64,000 bases of DNA from NCBI GenBank assembly GCA_947561715.1, contig OX387200.1, positions 9,116,501 to 9,180,500 on the forward strand. Reading direction: 5' to 3'. Source of the stretch: Ascidia mentula (lineage: Eukaryota; Chordata; Ascidiacea; Phlebobranchia; Ascidiidae). The notes below the pieces were generated by a model, which had not been told where the DNA came from, did not search any database, and saw only the letters and a program-made list of their open reading frames with translations. Shown here piece by piece: positions 26,338-37,700 of this stretch. Made by a program: the position numbers and the translations under genes. Numbering within the stretch: the first letter of the stretch is position 1; every line of letters begins with the position of its first letter.

Positions 26338-29205
26338 TTTTATGCTGTGTTTATTCCAAAGGGTTAACTGTTTTTCAATCCAGGTAATCACATGAAGGGA
26401 ATGACACCAGCTTTCAGTGAAGGGACACAAAATTAACAAAAATGTAGTAAAATAGGATCACAATGGCAAATCACAAAGTTACATATCAGCAACAAACTGC
26501 AATGGATGACATGTCTTGTTAGTGTGCACATATATCAGCATATGACACAAAACTTTAAACTAATTTAACACTGCATTGCCCATACAAAAATGCACAATAT
26601 TCAGTTTCGTCCAACTGAGGCCAAACAACATAATAGCACACATCAGTAAGAGTGATAACATTAAATGATGATTAATCATCATTGCCACCACACAAAAACT
26701 GTCTCATAAGAGTCAAATTAACACACAGCAATCAATTTCTCTTGACATTTTACCAAATAATGTAAAGAAAGGATATTGGTGTCAATCAACCTTATATAAC
26801 TAACATATATTAACACTATAAATTACTATTATTTAATGTATCCAAAACTCTATGAAAGGTATATGACATATTGTCACTTGAATGCCTACAAAAGAATTAT
26901 CACATATATTGTTGCAATGTACCTTAGTACCTATTCCAATTAAAAGTAACCCAGTTAATTATTTACATATCATGAAGCAGTTGTTTTCGAATACATGCTT
27001 AAATTTAAAGTAATAGGAAATCATCTGCCTTGTAACAGCACAGCATTACTCAGCATCATACGCTAAAAGACAGGAAACTGTAACGTTTCCTCGATGGTTC
27101 AATGATTGCCTAGTTGCCTTGACAGTGTGGCACATTTGAATTTTTTTCCAAGAAAAGCAAGCAAAGTATTCTATTTAAGAAATGAAACAATACCATAAGC
27201 TTCATGTAGGCTACTGAAGATTCCTTAACAGTCGTAAGTGATGTTAAATTATCCTTCACATGAGCTTAAAGGGTGCTGTGCATTTAGGTATAACAGACTG
27301 ATTACAACACTAATTTCCCAAAGTATGCAAATTTGTGCATGTGCACAAAGCAACCATCTACGTGTAGGCTTTCTGACACACCAGTATGTGTCAGAAACTC
27401 AGAATACGTCAATGCACAAAATATTAACTATATTAAAACATGAGATATTACGTCAATAATAATATACACACATAGTGACGTAGATGTCTTCATACAAACA
27501 CTCATTTCATTACTGGCACAAACGGAAACGACTAACACTAATCACAAAACTTCAGCATTTCAAACAGTTTTCCTGTTCGGCAATGCATCCATCCACGTCT
27601 TAATTTTCAACCTCACGTACACTTTCAAAACACTGTGTTTTTATTGTTGAAAATGTTTCTTTCAGAGGACTGCCAAAGTAATATTACATTAATTTTTGAA
27701 CCATAAGGCATTCACCATAAACGTTCCAAGTCCTCGACTGACTGGCACTGCTGACTTCAAAGAACCCTCCCACACAAACGCCCAGAACAAATAATTACGT
27801 CATTAGTCATTGCTCTTTAGTGGCATATAGCGGATGTACTGATATATTCATCTTATTTGCTTCTTTGCATGAACTTTGTACCTGGGCGTCAAACTGGAGG
27901 TTAGCGTGTCAGTATTACTGGAATACGTAAATCATCACTCGCCGGTTCAGTTCCGACACATCTTAATTTTTTTATGATACTCTTGGCGAAATGAGTGCAT
28001 TCCTTCGGAGGTTGCAGTTTAGCAATGCTGCTCACCCTGTGGACACATCAGTAACTGTAATTAATCGTCAACAAGATCTACGATGGTGCAACAACCGCAA
28101 CCTGCAGCTGATTCCAATCACTTCTCAATTACATAACTATTTTTGGACAATCCTCGGGACAATAACCTAACTGCGTCTGTCGATAAGAATCTGCCTTTTC
28201 CTCTTTCTGTTTGTGTCGCTGTCATAGCTATCTCACGTTATCTACCGTTTAAACCACATTGTATTTACATTCAGCACGTCCGGCTAGCAACTTCTTACAT
28301 GGTCGCGACCCAGCACCTAGCTTCCAGTGTGGCTGGCTGCGATCCGAGCAGACGGTGATATCCGTTAGGAAATAACATTCACATGGGCGCCTGACTCGAC
28401 AATTGTTCATGCGCGAAGTAGCCTAACTTTGCGTGCAAAATAAAAGTGATTTGATTTTCTTTAAATAACAAAATGGGTGTGACACAATAGTAGGTAACAT
28501 TAGAACCCGAAATTTATTAAAAAAAACACAAGACAAACAACAAAAGCAGGGAAACAAAACGCACAAAATATGCACACATTATTAGCGGAAGGCTATTCGT
28601 TACTCATATTCACGTACCCCCTTGAACCATCCCACGGCGCCCTTGGGGTCTGGTTGAGAACCACCGGCATAAGTGGCAGGCCAATATCAACCAAGATCAC
28701 GTTGTAAAATTTACACATTTCGTGTTGTTTCAGCTTGTTATACCAAACACTAGTAGAAAACATTTATATCTAAATTGTAAGACATGTAGTATTTTGCACG
28801 CTCATACGGATGTAGGCCTATACCCTGGGTCTGATAAAAACATATTTTTGTATAGATTTGGCAGTATGGATGGAAATAAACCCATTTGAATGTCACAGTA
28901 GGACTATTGCAAACTTACCAACTTTTTTCTTTACGAGATTCCACGATTGCTCTTGACAAGGGTCTTTTACTCAATTCATAATATCAGGTGAATCATATGC
29001 GTGAAGTTGACAAACGCAACAATCTCCTAACCATATCGAAAACTCTTCTTTTTTATATTTTTTTTTGTGAACCGCTTTGGTCATCATTTTTTGCAAGCAA
29101 AAAGAGAAGACGCATCACTAACAATATTAAAGTTATGAAACCTATTTTGCTCTAACTACAAACGTGTAAGACAATATAAAAACACAAACTGTTGAACAAA
29201 GAAAT
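26338..29205. other. region upstream of DAAM and downstream of SELENOS; no further gene seen
   Basis: This should hold the DAAM 5' UTR and promoter, since both flanking genes read leftward. No ORF shows family similarity or plausible splicing. A hAT-type relic lies at about 28612-28672. The 5' end of the DAAM transcript cannot be placed; trans-splicing of a leader, common in tunicates, would hide it further. Confidence 0.45.
28612..28672. mobile_element. relic of a hAT-like element end
   Basis: On the minus strand this reads GGTGGTTCTCAACCAGACCC followed by a GC-rich stretch, the usual look of a hAT terminal repeat. No matching opposite end or target duplication was found, so only one end or a decayed copy remains. 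Confidence 0.35.
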
Positions 29206-29211
29206 TTTATT
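29206..29211 (-). terminator. candidate SELENOS polyadenylation signal
   Basis: AATAAA on the minus strand, about 350 bases past the SELENOS stop and about 50 bases past the SECIS core. This places the SECIS inside the 3' UTR. Confidence 0.55.
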
Positions 29212-29259
29212 TGTATGTAAGTGCATGAAACACTGCAAAAAATGGTTAATGACTGTTGG

Positions 29260-29306
29260 ATCAACGACAGTTATTGCGTGAAACACATTTGCAACTATCG
29301 TGTCAT
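29260..29306 (-). promoter_or_regulatory. SELENOS: type II SECIS element in the SELENOS 3' UTR
   Basis: This RNA structure directs selenocysteine insertion at the UGA codon. On the minus strand, quartet strand ATGA (29306-29303) is followed by 12 nt CACGATAGTTGC, then unpaired AAA(T), then a mini-hairpin GTG-TTT-CAC, then GCAATAACTGTCGT, and closes with TGAT (29263-29260). ACGATAGTT pairs with the AACTGTCGT part (nine pairs, one G-T). The 12-nt spacing between the quartet and the AA is the canonical SECIS distance, and the extra apical mini-stem makes it type II. Helix I below the quartet is weak by eye. A covariance search would settle it. Confidence 0.85.
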
Positions 29307-29556
29307 AAAAGCTTTTACGTTTTATCAGGGGCTCATCGACTTGGGCGACATGGACACAGACTATTGCAAGCTAGCATTTCAAAAGCGAAAACCGGAAATA
29401 TTTAAATGTGTATACAGATCAGAAAACCCTATTAAAACGTGTAAGCGCAGTCATATGAATAAAGAACTACATGCAATTGTGTGGAAAGTTGTCAAGGAGG
29501 AAAATCTCAGAATAAATACAGGACCCTCCTAAACACCCACACAATGCATGTGTTCT

Positions 29557-32262
29557 TTAACCTCATCCACCTGCTGAAGGTCCACGCCCAGCACCAGGAC
29601 GCCACCTTGTGGATGGACCACCGCTGCTGCCACCCAGTGGACTGTGTGCTGTTACGAAGTCATTTTATTGCAAAAAAATATTTTGCTTGGAGAATACAAA
29701 ATGTCAACAAAAATAATAAACAAATTTTGCTATTAATTTTAATGAGATTAATGAATAAAAAAAACTGGATCAAACAATAAAAACCAAAGGCCCTTGGCAG
29801 ATTATTGATTGCACACTGTATTGATATAATTATATATTAAATTCCACAAAGAGATCTGTGGACAGCTCAGATGGATTCATATTTTTCATGTAAAAAAAAA
29901 AATTTTATTGAGAGAAAAATCCATCTGAGCTGTCCACAGATCGCTTTGTGGAATTTAATATATAATTAATTTTAGTGCCATACTGAACTTTAAAATTTAT
30001 TGAACACCCTTGTAACTAGTGGTGCAAGAAAAAATAATAAAATCTCACTTGGGGGTCTAAGCGGTTTGGCATCTTTATTTCTTTTCAACACAGTTGCCTG
30101 AAGTGCTTGCTCCTTTTTCTGCAAAAATATTGATCAACCATAAACTCCTTGTGTCAATTCATATCACATTTATAGAATCTTACTTTTTCAACTTTCTTCT
30201 GCGTTCCGGATTGTGTACGTCCAGCCATCAAAGCTTCATGATCCTCAATTTGTTTTTGACGCTTTTCTTCTGCCAGCTTCATGTAATATAATTTGCAAAA
30301 TACATGGGTTATTGCAGTGGTTTGCAGCATTTTTCATGTCCTGATAAAGGCAATTCAGCATAACTGGGAACCCTGATATCCATTTAGACCAAAGTAAATT
30401 ATCAATTGTTGCATGTTAATGAAAATAGATTTCTAAACTTACAGATTTTTTTGTTCACTTACCCAAAATAGCTAAGAATATAAACAGAAACATGTTACAG
30501 ACAATAATAACATTGCCATTTGCCAAACTGTTGTCAAGCAATCTACTTTCCTTTATATTTGTTTTCACCTTTTTTGAAACTAAATTTGTAAAATAAATGC
30601 AACCTCCAGAATAAAAGTTAACAAATCCCCACAAGGGTTACAGTTACCACCAGCCAAGATATTTTTTACCCATGTTAATACTATTTGATGCCACTACTAG
30701 GGATGGGCAATTCAGAATAGCGAATTCGGAGGATTTGAATCTTAAACTATCCGAATCCAAATTGTCTTTAAACCGAATAATAGGTTTCGTTAGTTATCTT
30801 CTACGTACAGTAACTTTTCTGTATTTGCACATGCGACGGTGTTAGAAAATTAATATAAGCCTCGAATGTAAGCCGCACGTAAATGTTAAAGGCTTTGTCA
30901 ACAAATCTGTCGTTTAAAATTGTCAGGTAAACTGATAATTGTTTTTGATAAAATGTATTGGTACGACAAAGCGAGTTAAAGATGAATTTCATTGAAACTC
31001 AGAGCCACAGACAAATTATCGGCTTGACATTAAATAATATAAGTCGCCTTCACAAACGGTAGCTTAAACAACTTTATAAGCCGCGGCTTACAATCGAGTA
31101 AATAGGTGACTGGGAACTCCTAGCATAGAGGTATAATTTGGAAGCTTACTTGTTGAAGTTTTTCAGCTTTAATTTTCTCCTGCAAATCATATTGATCTTG
31201 CATCTTTCTTCTTGCACGATCCATTGCTTCCATACGTGCTTCGATTTGTTCCTCAGCTTATAACAGCAAAAACATAGTGGGTTAACTCAAAACAATTTTA
31301 AATAATGCCAAGCTTTCAGTGCCCTCGATAAATCTTCAAATAACAAACTGTACATGAGTTCTACAAGCACACAGAAAAAGTATCAACAATTTAAGCTTGT
31401 AAAAGTATAGAAGATTAACAAGAATACAAAACATTTATATGCCAAGTCACCAAATGCTCAGAAAGAATTATGTTACCCCCATTACATGTGTTTTCCAATT
31501 ACTCAATTTCTTCCATATTTACTTTTAGAGAATACTTACTCATATTGTCCGTAACATCAAATTGCCGTTTCCGTTTTTGAAGAAACTGCCTAATTGGTTT
31601 TTCAAAGTTGCTCCATAAAACCATGGCTACAACAAATCCAAAAATCAGAAACCATCCATAGGTTTGGAAAAAGAAGAGAGCTGAAAAAACAACAAATTTT
31701 GTGGTTTTTATTGCAAAAAATACCAATGAACATGTCCCTGCTTGTATCATCAAAAGGCTCATTAGTACATGCCAGGGGTGCACAACCTGGGACGGTGGAT
31801 GCTAACTTATGCAGTCATACACATGCTATAGAACATCTGTATTGCTGGCCTTACATTGTTAAAAACCTAACAGGTTTTTACCTAGATGTTTGGCTTATGA
31901 TATTGGTCTTTGTTATAAAACAACATAAGATGTTTTTTTAGGTAAAAAAATAAAAATTTTCAAATATAACATTTCATTACACTTTAAGCACAAGTAAATG
32001 CGAAGTTATCAGTTTAAACTCTGTGGCGAATACTAGAGAAATTGGCTGGTATTTATGAAAAGGTACATGTTCATAACACAACAATACATTTTTGACACAG
32101 CTTAATACACAACTTATTATGACAACAATAGAAAAAAAACAAACATTAAAGCAAAGTACCTGAGTTAAAAGCAGCAATCACCATGTAAGGAGTTTGATTG
32201 ACAAGATTTGGATGTTCATTTGCTTGTTCTGATGTTCCTGCTTCCAACACATCATCAGCCAT
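29557..32262 (-). CDS. SELENOS: selenoprotein S (SELENOS/VIMP), six exons, with UGA-encoded selenocysteine
   Basis: Single-pass ER membrane protein of the ERAD machinery that recruits p97/VCP to Derlins. Exons: 32262-32160, 31680-31540, 31256-31150, 30276-30184, 30118-30049, 29648-29557; 606 nt in phase, 201 residues (human 189). It starts MADDVLEAG. The membrane helix is TYGWFLIFGFVVAMVLW at about residues 41-57. A p97-interacting motif follows, ARMEAMDRARRKMQ, in a long charged coiled coil. The tail has KPLRPPTHSPLGG, TRWRPGAGRGPSAGG, then in-frame TGA (29565-29563), GGT and TAA (29559-29557). The tail matches the human C-terminal ...GPSSGG-Sec-Gly. A standard gene caller would stop at the TGA and lose the last two residues. 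The conceptual protein contains no cysteine, although human SELENOS uses a cysteine in this tail to pair with Sec. Confidence 0.95.
29563..29565 (-). other. SELENOS: selenocysteine (UGA) codon of SELENOS
   Basis: TGA in frame between GGA (Gly) and GGT (Gly) followed by TAA. The sequence before it is aligned with the conserved selenoprotein S C-terminus, and a SECIS lies about 260 bases downstream. Sec as the penultimate residue is the family norm. Confidence 0.93.
29827..29968. repeat. fold-back (inverted-repeat) element in the last SELENOS intron
   Basis: Arms of 49 bp (29827-29875 and 29920-29968) are reverse complements with one mismatch and flank a 44-bp A/T-rich loop. The shared arm includes gatctgtggacagctcag. 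It has no coding capacity. It is probably a small MITE, and the transcript would form a strong hairpin in the intron. Confidence 0.85.
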
Positions 32263-34783
32263 TTTGAACAAATTCTACATAAATTTCTATCCAGATTAAC
32301 AAATTTCCTTGTATTAGACACACATGCTGTTTTATTTGAGGTTGCAACCTTGTAGTTCAAACAAATGTGACAACTATCCACTTATTTACATGGGCTCTGG
32401 TTAATGACTAATGCTTGACAAAGTGATTTTGCATACAGGTTACACAAGTTTAATAAAAAATACATTTTAGTTTCTTGTTTAAATAGAATCAAATCATTTA
32501 GTAAACAAATTGAAATAGTTTACTATGTTTGTTATTCTCTAAACCAGTGTAGCCCACAAGACATTTTATTTAATACCACCATTTAAGTGATTGTAGTAGC
32601 CTACATCAACTTCACATTGAATTGAAGGTGGTGTACGTGTACGGTATCTGGATATATTAGTGTATATGAATGTATTAGTTTAGATTTTTGCATGAAAAAT
32701 AAATATCAATAGTCAAGATTTTTTTTGCATAGCTTGTACTCAAATGTTTATAGAGTTACGTGATATACGTATGTATTGTAGGGTTAAGGGCTACCCTGAC
32801 TAACTCAGAATCATAAACTTGTAACTCTTGGTAATAAAACTGTTTTTATTTAAATAATAAACTGCACCTATACACATAGTTCGTGGATTACCTTAAGGCA
32901 TGGAATTATTTTAACTCTGAAGCCACAACATTACAAAATTAAAGCAAACAGACCAAACAAGGGAATCACAACAAATCTTGCAATGCGCACTAAAAATGCA
33001 AGTCATCTTATACACGACACGTAGTATGCTTAGTCAGCAGCCCTAGCCGCCTTATCGCACTTTGATTATTGTGAAATTTGGTTTTTAGTAAATACGGTCA
33101 CATGTATAGATGATCGGCCCTGAGCTTGCAAAAAATCTTTGATTTGTTCATCAAACACCATCAAAGGAAGCACTGAAAAATGTATATGGGCGATTGGCGG
33201 ACTTTAAGACAAATGCGCATGGAGTTCAGCATTCAGACGTACGAATACATGTTCAGGTTCAGGATTCAATTTGACAGTTTGGAGCGGATCAAACTTTTAG
33301 GTTTAGTAGCTCTGTACTGTAGTGTTCCACTTATTGGAGCATAAACACTTTGTCAACCAATATTGCATTGCTGATTATGATTGCATTTTGTGTACTGTTA
33401 ATTATGACAAAACAAACATTTATAATAGAACAAGTGAAGAATAATAAAATCATTTCGCATTATGCACGTTTAATGTGCTGGCCCGCCCTCGACACCCATT
33501 AATCCAAGGTTCACCACCCCTGCTATATACAGCATTGCATGTCAGTAAATATAGTAGCTTGAATTTACGTCCGATCATCGCGATTGTTGCGCAAACAAGG
33601 GCAAAACAGTCGCTTATTGTGAATAAAAATTTTAATTAAATAAAACGAATTATAACAAAGATGGGCAAAATGATTGGCAATACGCCCAATTAAGCCTTTT
33701 ATAGTCCTTGCCTTTAGGTCACCCGGTGCGACTTAACAGTGCACTGCGTCCATTAAAAATGTTCTATGTGACGTTGCAACACATTGTTCCACCAGACCAG
33801 GCGTGCAGAACTCAATCACGGATTTGTGCCATTATTGTTAATGTTTTTTTTGGACTATGTTCTTGACAATCTTTTCAGCTATAATACATGGATCATAACG
33901 TTTACTTGCATCGCAGTCAAGCCGGAATAAAGCCATAGATCAAAGAACGTGAATGAGGGGGTAATTTCAGTGATTATGATGCGGTGTTTACCACTACCTC
34001 ACACCAAACTCTTTCTCTGGCCCACTAAACAACAACCGTATATCAAGCCTGTGATTAAATCAACGTAAAGTGGAGTTTCACAGAGTAAAAATTTTTAATG
34101 CGCCTATATAGGACGATGTATTATTGCACATAATTAAATACTTTGTGTTTAAAAAAAGTTAATCAAAATATACAATAGCACAAGTAGATTGATTGATTGA
34201 AGGTAATTATCTCACATTTAATGACGGGTTTTCATAAAGGTTGGCCGAGGTTAAACCACAACATTGCAGTTAGAGGAGGAACAGCAGCTTCTTACCCATT
34301 AGTTTTTGAGTGCATTAAGTTAAAATTTTGTTTCGGAACAGTGGACGGATTCACGGACGATGATACGGTGGTTGCAACACGCACTAACAACGTGGGTTGT
34401 CTTTGTTATAGTTATTCGCCGAGGTCAATCTCTGCAAGGTAAACAAACCCAGGAGGTATCAGTATTTTTGTTGATAATATAACGTGAGGTAAATGTCTCG
34501 CACACGACAAATTGTCGAAACGTATAGTACCAAGCTAACTACAACCACGCCTACCAAGTGACTGGATGCTTTTCCTTGTATATATTAAAATAATAGGCTG
34601 TCTGAATCGAAAACTTGATCTTTAAAGTAGACAGAATCTAAACCCAGATATGAAACTTTCCAAAGCCCACGACAGCAATTAGCCGATAGGAAATGTTTGA
34701 AACAAAGTGTTTCTGATTACCGTCAGTTGGTTTATTTTTATTTTTGTTTCATTTTGCTGTCTGAATCATGTTCGAAATTTCAG
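32263..34783. promoter_or_regulatory. shared upstream region between SELENOS (leftward) and LCCL/EGF/FReD copy 1 (rightward)
   Basis: The two genes are divergent, so this 2.5-kb interval should include the SELENOS promoter and the promoter plus first exon(s) of copy 1. No convincing signal-peptide exon could be placed. A hAT-type end, the reverse complement of CAGGGGTGGTGAACC, finishes at 33522. The segment 33885-34120 was also copied into an intron of the gene (36410-36640). Confidence 0.5.
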
Positions 34784-37700
34784 CAACATGCGATACAAAG
34801 TTATCTGAATTAAATCATTCCATCACAAAAGTAATCTGCCCTGAGAATTGCCTGAAGAAAGACACGGATTTGTTTGGAACAGATGATTATGCAAAGGGTC
34901 CCCTGTGTCTTGCTGCGATGCACGCCGGTTTAATTGACAGTGAGTCAAAGGCTTATGTACAGACTAGCTGTGGTTTGTCTAGTTAATTCAAGTTACATGT
35001 GTTTTGAGTGCTGTGAAAAAAACAATTTATATTTGCATATTTGAAAATTTTCTCAACAAAAAACTAGTTTATATTTGACTATTTGGAAAACTCAATAACA
35101 CGTTTATCTTGAGAGCAGCATACAGGTGTATATACTGTTTCGACCTATAAGGTCCCATCAGTGCAGCTACTGACTGTGGCACTGGACTAGCTTTTACACT
35201 AGCAGGCACACAGATTTCCACTTTGTGGTAGCTTTCGGTCAATGTCGATCCGTTGGCTACTTAAACAACAGTGTGTACACCTGTCTGCGGCTCTCAATGA
35301 TTATCATAGCTCTTTTGAACATATAAGTTTATCTTCTTGCTAAGACGGAGGAGGTTACTTCGAAGTTTTTAAAAGTGACCCACAAACTAAATACAGCGGA
35401 TCTTATCGAAACGGAATCACCAGCATGTCTTGTTCCTCCGCAAACGTTACATATTCCTTTGAAAGTAAGTGTTTCTTGCAGTCAACTTCCACCAACTTAA
35501 CAATAACGTCTTTTTAATTCAGTGAAATGCAGCACGATTGGAAATTCCGAGTTTTCTATCACCGAAGTTTTCTGTCCTCCAAATTGTTCGTCAAATAACG
35601 TGTGCGGGACAAATTTGTTCAATACAAATTCATCTGTCTGTGCGGCATCCATACATGCTGGCATTTTGTCTGGTCAGTATACCGTATATATATCGATCAA
35701 ACACGATTTTTGTTGCCTTGACCATCTTTGTGGTGTTTATTCCAAGAATCTGAAAGTATTTCCACGTTAATTGTTGCAGATAATGGTGGAATGGTGACAT
35801 TTCATTCCAAAGAATCTTTTGATCATTTATTTGTTGGATCGACCTCGCATGGAATAATAAGTATATCTTGCAATTTTTCGACAAAGCTATTTTCATTTCC
35901 AAGTAAGTGATGCCAAAATAGCCAAAAAATCATTTTTTTTAACATGTGTACCGTGTGTGCGTTAATTGCGTCAGTTATTCGATACACCCAGGTGACATAT
36001 TCCACGATTTCGAAACAAATTATTACATTTAGGCAACAGAGTTTGTTCGAGAGAGTGCAAAAACAACGGCAAGTGCGTATCTGGAGCGAATCAAGACCAT
36101 TGTTCGTGTAGAGTCGGAACAAAAGGCAAAGGCTGTGAAATAGGTGAGTTAATTTACCATCTCGCAATTCCCGCGTTATTTTATGTGAAAAAAGGTTCTA
36201 TTCCATGGTTACAATGCCTTCGAAACGTCTACTCTACTTAGGATGATTAATAGCATATTAGCTTTGGATTTTCTCCAATATTTTGCGCAATTTTAGAGTA
36301 ATATTATTTTAAGGCAGAAACAACTCGTATATGCTCTTGCATGACAAGGCGGATCGCCCATCTGCGTCATGCACGACTTTACTTTCGGCGATCTCAGCTA
36401 TCATGTATTAATCATAAGGTTCACCGGCATCGCAGTCAAGCCGGAATAAAGCCATATACATAGATCAAAGAAAATGAATGAGGGGTTAATTTCAGTGATT
36501 ATGATGCGGTGTTTACCACTACCTCACACCAAACTGCTACTCTTGCCCACTAAACGACAACCGTATATCAAGCCTGCGATTAAATCAAAGTGGAGTTTCC
36601 AGAGTCAGAGTTTTTAATGCGCCTATATGGGACGATGCACAGTCCTATATACGCAAAACTATACAAAAGTAACTTGAGGGTTGTTCGCTTGTAGATCAAA
36701 ACAACTAATTCCCTGATGTTCATCTACTTAAGATGATTAATAGCATATTAGCTTCGGATTTCCCATTCAAAGTTATCAACTCCAACTATTTTGCACCCAA
36801 ATATATTGGAGAAACTTATCTCTAACGTTTGGAATTGTTATTTGTCTGTATTGCTTCTCATCAATCACGGGATAAATATTTTTATATTTTCCTGTAGATA
36901 TCGATGAATGCTTGTTGAAATCGGACAATTGCCATCCAAACGCTACTTGCATCAACACGGTTGGAAGTTTTCAATGTTCCTGTAACTCATATTTCACTGG
37001 AAACGGAACATTTTGCGGTAGATTTGTTTGTGTGTTTTTCTAATACCTCTATCACAATAACGACATGCACCGAAATGATACCTCACTGTAGCGTTTTCTT
37101 AATATTTTGAAGATAATTTTTTTTTTAATTATGCTCGCTAATAGTTTGTTTTCGTTTCTAACTGTTAAATTTCCGGCGTTTCTCGTGAAGATCTTTATTT
37201 TATGCCACACGTCAACATCACGTGACTTGCGTAGATTGATTTTTCTACCCAAATGTATTCGGGTAAAATTTCCGAGAAAATTTAAATGAAACACTGCGAT
37301 GTATACTGTTTTAACGCTTGGAAATGTTGCCTTTTTGTATTGTTTCTCAGTATATCTGAATATTTTTGCACTATTCTGCAGATATCGATGAATGTTTGTT
37401 AGATTCAAACAATTGTCATCCAAACGCTACTTGCATCAACACAGTTGGAAGTTTTCAATGTTCTTGTAACACGAATTTTACTGGAAACGGAACAACTTGC
37501 GGTAGTCTTGTTTATGTGTTTTTCTATTACATAAAAGATGTCACTAAAAGCTTGTTTTTTTCAACTATTAAATTTCTACCGTTTCTTGTAAAGATTATTA
37601 TTTTATTTCCCATGTTAAGTTATGTGAATTGGAGAATGCAATTTCCTTCTGGGAAGTGTATTCGAATCCAACCTTCCTGAAAGCATTAAATAACTTTTAG

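Noticed and set aside
29221-29532. 103-codon plus-strand ORF, Cys-rich, downstream of SELENOS
   Set aside because: It is antisense to the SELENOS 3' UTR and SECIS. No family similarity or splice continuation was seen.
34197-34442. Possible first exon of gene copy 1 (81-codon ORF)
   Set aside because: No signal peptide, most of it is deleted in unit 2, and the changes in unit 3 are mainly amino-acid altering, so it is unlikely to be coding.
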